NCBI GenBank assembly: GCA_034436045.1
Contig: DAOTVZ010000228.1
Coordinates: 1 to 10,319, forward strand
From: H111-94 sp034436045
GTDB taxonomy: Bacteria > Chloroflexota > Ktedonobacteria > Ktedonobacterales > Ktedonobacteraceae
Length of the DNA stretch: 10,319 bases
Direction: 5' to 3'
Shown here: positions 7,172 through 10,319 of the stretch, piece after piece
Layout of the letters: each line of letters begins with the position of its first letter
How positions within the stretch are numbered: position 1 is the stretch's first letter
Notes under the pieces: generated by a model
Database searches by the model: none
What the model was told of the DNA's origin: nothing
Seen by the model: the letters and a program-made list of their open reading frames with translations, nothing else
Translations under genes and position numbers: made by a program

Positions 7172-7200
7172 TTGTGAGGCGTGGCTTCAACGCCTCACAA
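7172..7200. repeat. Perfect 10-bp inverted repeat just after nuoH
   Basis: Arms TTGTGAGGCG (7172-7181) and CGCCTCACAA (7191-7200) flank a 9-base loop. The structure begins 5 bases past the nuoH stop. In the minus direction it is followed by GAATTTGCTG, with no T-run, so it is not a convincing intrinsic terminator. It may be a REP-type palindrome, an RNA-processing or 3'-stabilising hairpin, or a weak attenuator marking the boundary where the toxin-antitoxin island begins. Confidence 0.7.
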
Positions 7201-7205
7201 ACACA

Positions 7206-8477
7206 CTACGCTTTAACGGCTTCTGTACTTTGCACCTTGCCCTCAGCTTCGATCTCTTCCTTCGCCGCCTCGATTTGTGCAGCAGGCTTCTCGAATTTGA
7301 CCAGACGCACGGTGGCAGGCAGGATGAGTTGTTCTTTGCCGGTGCCTTTGTTGGGGCCGATCTCGGCGAAGCGCGTGCCCGTTCTGACGCTCCAATTGCG
7401 CACAGCGACCAGGATTGCTACGATGACGATGGCATCTGCGATGAAGTTGATCCACCAGGGCAGACCGAGCGAGACCACAATAGCCGTGATGACCACGTTG
7501 AGGACGGCCAGGGGCAGCAGACCCTGCCAGCCCAGGCGCATCAACTGATCGTAGCGAATACGGGGCAGGGTGGCACGCAACCAGATGAACAGGAAGAGGA
7601 ACAGGGCCACTTTGACCAGGAAAATGATGATTGAGAAGCCGGGGAACAGGGTTTCCAGGCCAAAGAGGCTCCAGCCGCCCAGGAAGAACGTCGTGGCAAT
7701 CGAGCTGACGGTAATCATGTTGATGTATTCCGCCATCTGATACAGGCTCCAGCGCAGGCCGCTGTATTCGGTCAGGTAGCCGGCGGTCAGTTCCTGCTCG
7801 GCTTCCGGCAGGTCGAAAGGCGCGCGGTTCACCTCGGCGATAGCGGCGATCAGATAGATCACGAAGCCGAGCGGCTGCGCCATAATGAACCAGATGCCCT
7901 GGTTGAGTTGCTGATGCACGATGCCGACCATGCTCAACGTCCCAGCCCACATCAGCGCCCCGCTGAGCGCCAGACCCAGGCTGGTTTCATAGGAAACCAT
8001 CTGCGCAGCACTGCGTAGAGAGCCAAGTAGCGAGTAGCGGTTGCCGGAAGCCCAACCACCCAGCACGATGCCGTAGACGGCCAGCGATGAGATGGAGAGA
8101 ATCCACAGAATACCAACATTAATATCACCGATAAAGGGGTCCCACACGCTGGGATGGTTCGTCCACTCGCGTCCAATCGGAATCACAGCGAAGGCGGAGA
8201 GCGCAACGACCACCGAGATGACCGGAGCGATCAGGTAGATGAATTTCTTGGCTTGTGTTGGAATGATCTGTTCCTTAAAGGCCATCTTGATGGCATCGGC
8301 AACCGGTTGGAAGATGCCAGCGGGACCGGCGCGGTTGGGGCCGAGACGCCCCTGCAACCTGGCAACAACGCGGCGCTCAATCAGTGTCATGTAGGCAAAG
8401 GCGGTCAAAAGTGCGAAGATGATGATCGCGCTTTTGATGATCGATGCCACGATGATGTTATTCAGGAAGCTAAGCAT
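7206..8477 (-). CDS. nuoH: NADH-quinone oxidoreductase subunit H
   Basis: Membrane subunit H of complex I, forming the quinone chamber with the peripheral arm and the first part of the proton path; 423 residues. Hallmarks are IERRVVARLQGRLGPNRAGP (about 33-52), the 'FQPVADAIKMAFKEQIIP' loop (56-73), and 'AEVNRAPFDLPEAEQELTAGYLTEYSG' followed by RWSLYQMAEYINM (about 214-254). The final 60 residues (about 363-423) are a hydrophilic tail, including a likely helix AAQIEAAKEEIEAEG, that extends beyond the shorter homologs of about 330-350 residues. The ATG at 8477 overlaps the end of nuoG by 8 bases, and AGGAGGT (8483-8489) lies within nuoG, so translation is coupled. Downstream nuoI is displaced by the toxin-antitoxin island. 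Confidence 0.97.
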   Translation of the reverse strand: MLSFLNNIIVASIIKSAIIIFALLTAFAYMTLIERRVVARLQGRLGPNRAGPAGIFQPVADAIKMAFKEQIIPTQAKKFIYLIAPVISVVVALSAFAVIPIGREWTNHPSVWDPFIGDINVGILWILSISSLAVYGIVLGGWASGNRYSLLGSLRSAAQMVSYETSLGLALSGALMWAGTLSMVGIVHQQLNQGIWFIMAQPLGFVIYLIAAIAEVNRAPFDLPEAEQELTAGYLTEYSGLRWSLYQMAEYINMITVSSIATTFFLGGWSLFGLETLFPGFSIIIFLVKVALFLFLFIWLRATLPRIRYDQLMRLGWQGLLPLAVLNVVITAIVVSLGLPWWINFIADAIVIVAILVAVRNWSVRTGTRFAEIGPNKGTGKEQLILPATVRLVKFEKPAAQIEAAKEEIEAEGKVQSTEAVKA

Positions 8478-10319
8478 GGGCTACCTCCTGTTCATGGGTA
8501 CGCACACCCTGCTCGCCCAGGTCTTCCCAGGTCAGACCGGCGTAGAAGGGATTGCTGTCGGCGATCTCCAGCAAGATGTCACGCGGGCCGCTGTAGCTCC
8601 AGGGCTTGCCCAGGTGACGGGCCAGTGCCATCAGTATCTCCCAGTCCGCTTTTGCGCCAGGGAGTGGACGCAGCGCGCGGCGAATGGCCTGCACGTGATG
8701 ATCGACATTGGTCATACTGCCCTCTTTTTCCGCAAAGGTCACGGCGGGCAGCACCACATCGGCCTGCTGTGCCGTTTCGGTGAGCATAATATCCTGCACG
8801 ACGATCAATTCCAGCGTAGAAGGTAGCTCCGGTTTGGATAAATGACGCACCGGATTGGCCCCCATCACTAGCAGCGCCTTGATCTGTGGATCGCTCAAAA
8901 TCTGCTCGTAGCTCAGGCCGGGCTGGTTCACAGATTTGTAGCCGGGGAGTGCGTCGGGCAACAGGCCCATGTCGCGTGCACCCAGCGAGTTGGCATCCTC
9001 GAAAAGCGGGCCAACACCAGCGCCGGGGCGTCCGATGTTGTTGGTGGCGACCGCCAGCGCTTGCAGATCCGCCGCTAAATCCTGACAGCCGGGTTCAAGC
9101 GTTGCCATCTCATCGTACAGAATGATGGCCCCCTTCGCGCCAACGATCTCGTTCGCCAACTGTTGCAATTGTGCGCTGGTCTCCGCGTCAAAGGCCGACA
9201 AAGAATTTTTATTCCCGTAGGGGCGTGATTCATCACGCCCTATCTCCTCACGCCCTGCCCTTTCACGCCCTATCTCCTCACGCCCTCTCTCATCACGCCC
9301 TCTCTCTTCACGCCCTCTCTCTTCACGCCCTGCCTCATCACGCCCTGCCTCATCACGCCTCACACGCGGCTCGACAGGGTTCGCGGGCGTCATGAATGAC
9401 GCCCCTACGGACTGCGAGGCGTGATGCAGCAAAACCTTTGCCGCCAGGCCAGCTGCATGTGTCGGAATGGTGATCTTGAGCGCGGCGAAGCGATCTAGCT
9501 CTGTCTTATCGCTGTTAACGATGTAGATTTTCGCGCCGCCCTTCATAGCCTTTTTGATACGCAGGTTGAGAATAGGCTGACGCTGATAGGGATCAGAGGC
9601 AATCAACACGATATGTGAGGCTTTTTCGATCTCAGCAATACTGTTCGTCATCATCCAGGGCCGACCGGTGAGCGCGTCGCGCGGGCCGGGGAAGTGTCCG
9701 TGATGATGATCGATGTTGGGCGTGCCGATGACCTCGCGCAGCAGCTTCTGGAACAGATACGCCTCTTCGTTGGTCGTGCGTGTCGAGCCGATGCCGGCGA
9801 CAGCTTGCGCGCCATGCTTGCTGATGATCTCTTGCAGGCGCGAGGCGATGAAGTAGAATGCCTCGTCCCAACTCGCCGGTGTCAGGTTGCCGTTACGCCG
9901 AATGTACGGCGTGCGAATGCGCTGTGGGCCATTGACAAACTCGAAGTCCCAGCGACCGCGATTGCACAACCAGCCATCGTCGATATCGTCATTGGTGCGC
10001 GACATCAGGCGCATGATCTTATCAACACGCGTGTCGATGCGCGCATTGCAGCCTACGCTACAGTTGTTACAGACACTGGCGGTGTGATGCAGCTCCCACG
10101 GACGTGCTTTGAAGCGGTAGGCCGTAGCGGTCAGCGCGCCGACCGGGCAAATCTCGGTGGTGTTGCCGGAGAAGATGGAGTCGAAGGAGTGGCCAGGGGC
10201 CGTGCCAACCTCCATGCGGAAGCCGCGCCGGATCATCACCAGCCCGTTATCCATCGAGATCTCCGCGCAGAAACGAGTGCAGCGTTGACAGTGGATACAG
10301 CGTTCGCGGTCCAGTAGAA
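8470..10319 (-). CDS. nuoG: NADH-quinone oxidoreductase subunit G, 5' end outside window, with in-frame repeat insertion
   Basis: Large Fe-S subunit of the peripheral arm with a molybdopterin-oxidoreductase-like fold; 615 residues are visible. The open frame runs to the right edge, so the Met at 10254 is internal. Visible residues 1-17 read LLDRERCIHCQRCTRFC; Cys7/10/13 and Cys57 (TEICPVGALT) fit the N4 cluster. Cys83/86/90 and Cys118 (VCNNCSVGCN...WLCNRG) form a CX2CX3CX27C site matching the off-path N7 cluster seen in E. coli and Thermus. Family text such as ALLVMGANPVRH, 'DIMLTETAQQADVVLPAVTFAEKEGSMTN' and 'VDHHVQAIRRALRPLPGAKADWEI' confirms it. Residues about 303-368 derive from a repeat element, giving a charged run of five-residue units (GREER type). 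The N-terminal 2Fe-2S and N5 regions lie outside the window. Confidence 0.95.
   Translation of the reverse strand, partial: LLDRERCIHCQRCTRFCAEISMDNGLVMIRRGFRMEVGTAPGHSFDSIFSGNTTEICPVGALTATAYRFKARPWELHHTASVCNNCSVGCNARIDTRVDKIMRLMSRTNDDIDDGWLCNRGRWDFEFVNGPQRIRTPYIRRNGNLTPASWDEAFYFIASRLQEIISKHGAQAVAGIGSTRTTNEEAYLFQKLLREVIGTPNIDHHHGHFPGPRDALTGRPWMMTNSIAEIEKASHIVLIASDPYQRQPILNLRIKKAMKGGAKIYIVNSDKTELDRFAALKITIPTHAAGLAAKVLLHHASQSVGASFMTPANPVEPRVRRDEAGRDEAGREERGREERGRDERGREEIGRERAGREEIGRDESRPYGNKNSLSAFDAETSAQLQQLANEIVGAKGAIILYDEMATLEPGCQDLAADLQALAVATNNIGRPGAGVGPLFEDANSLGARDMGLLPDALPGYKSVNQPGLSYEQILSDPQIKALLVMGANPVRHLSKPELPSTLELIVVQDIMLTETAQQADVVLPAVTFAEKEGSMTNVDHHVQAIRRALRPLPGAKADWEILMALARHLGKPWSYSGPRDILLEIADSNPFYAGLTWEDLGEQGVRTHEQEVAHA
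9215..9410. mobile_element. REP/MITE-like palindromic element inserted in frame in nuoG
   Basis: Perfect 12-bp terminal inverted repeats, CCGTAGGGGCGT (9215-9226) and ACGCCCCTACGG (9399-9410), bound a 196-bp segment. Just inside each end is a palindrome: GGGCGTGA/TCACGCCC (9221-9240, 4-base loop) and GGGCGTCAT/ATGACGCCC (9385-9404, 2-base loop). The interior is a 15-bp tandem array. GTAGGGGCGT-type palindromes are common dispersed elements in cyanobacteria and Chloroflexi (recalled). No transposase is present and I see no clear target duplication (flanks ATTC and ACTG), so it would be non-autonomous. On the minus strand it is translated from VGASFMTP at one end to RDESRPYG at the other without a stop, and the NuoG motifs resume in the same frame. 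Confidence 0.75.
9233..9367. repeat. 15-bp tandem array, eight units plus one degenerate
   Basis: Plus-strand units begin TCACGCCC followed by seven variable bases (TATCTCC, TGCCCTT, TCTCTCA, TCTCTCT, TGCCTCA). Unit starts are 9233, 9248, 9263, 9278, 9293, 9308, 9323, 9338 and a degenerate ninth at 9353. The constant TCACGCCC is the same as the right arm of the terminal palindrome at 9221-9240. On the minus strand each unit encodes five residues of the form G-R-(E/D)-(E/R)-(R/I/A), so gain or loss of units keeps NuoG in frame. Confidence 0.92.

Noticed and set aside
9233..9367. CRISPR-like array
   Set aside because: The 15-bp units are contiguous with only seven variable low-complexity bases; there are no unique spacers of normal length, and the tract is in frame within nuoG.
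9171..9395. Plus-strand open frame with HAL(S/P)(P/L/H)H repeats
   Set aside because: It is the antisense reading of the 15-bp array in nuoG; there is no independent coding support.
10252..10254. ATG at 10254 as the start of nuoG
   Set aside because: The frame continues upstream to the edge and encodes LLDRERCIHCQRCTRFCAEIS, a conserved NuoG Fe-S motif, so this Met is internal.

Overview
The window is the distal part of a bacterial respiratory complex I (NADH:quinone oxidoreductase) operon, read entirely from the minus strand. In transcription order from the right edge it carries nuoG (5' end outside the window), nuoH, a decayed toxin-antitoxin module, nuoI, nuoJ, nuoK, nuoL, nuoM and nuoN (3' end outside the window). 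Start/stop spacing is tight throughout: nuoG/nuoH overlap by 8 bases and the I-J-K-L-M-N gaps are 17, 12, 4, 3 and 9 bases. Nearly every start has a purine-rich ribosome binding site. The GC-rich code, the 14-gene-type complex I layout, the PIN-type toxin-antitoxin remnant and the GTAGGGGCGT-type palindromic repeats suggest a member of Chloroflexota (possibly Ktedonobacteria-like). That placement is an inference, not something the sequence proves.

Region by region: 8470-10319 is the C-terminal two thirds or so of NuoG, the peripheral-arm Fe-S subunit, with N4-type and N7-type cluster cysteines. Its frame is interrupted but not broken by a 196-bp palindrome-ended REP/MITE-like element (9215-9410). 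The element contains a 15-bp tandem array and adds about 65 mostly charged residues. 7206-8477 is NuoH, the quinone-site membrane subunit. 6602-7205 is a non-complex-I island between nuoH and nuoI: a perfect 10-bp hairpin just after nuoH, a good sigma70-type promoter, a 71-residue antitoxin-like gene, and a frameshifted C-terminal remnant of its PIN-domain toxin containing a perfect 33-bp tandem duplication. 5966-6601 is NuoI with two 4Fe-4S motifs. 1-5948 holds the membrane-arm subunits J, K, L, M and N.

The genes work as one enzyme. NuoG and NuoI carry electrons toward quinone at the NuoH interface, and NuoH/J/K plus the three antiporter-like subunits L, M and N translocate protons. The most noteworthy points are the in-frame repeat element expressed inside NuoG, the toxin-antitoxin fossil with a surviving antitoxin and promoter inside the nuo operon, and glycine in NuoL where the family normally has the TM5 glutamate. 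I saw no wholly new multi-gene system here.
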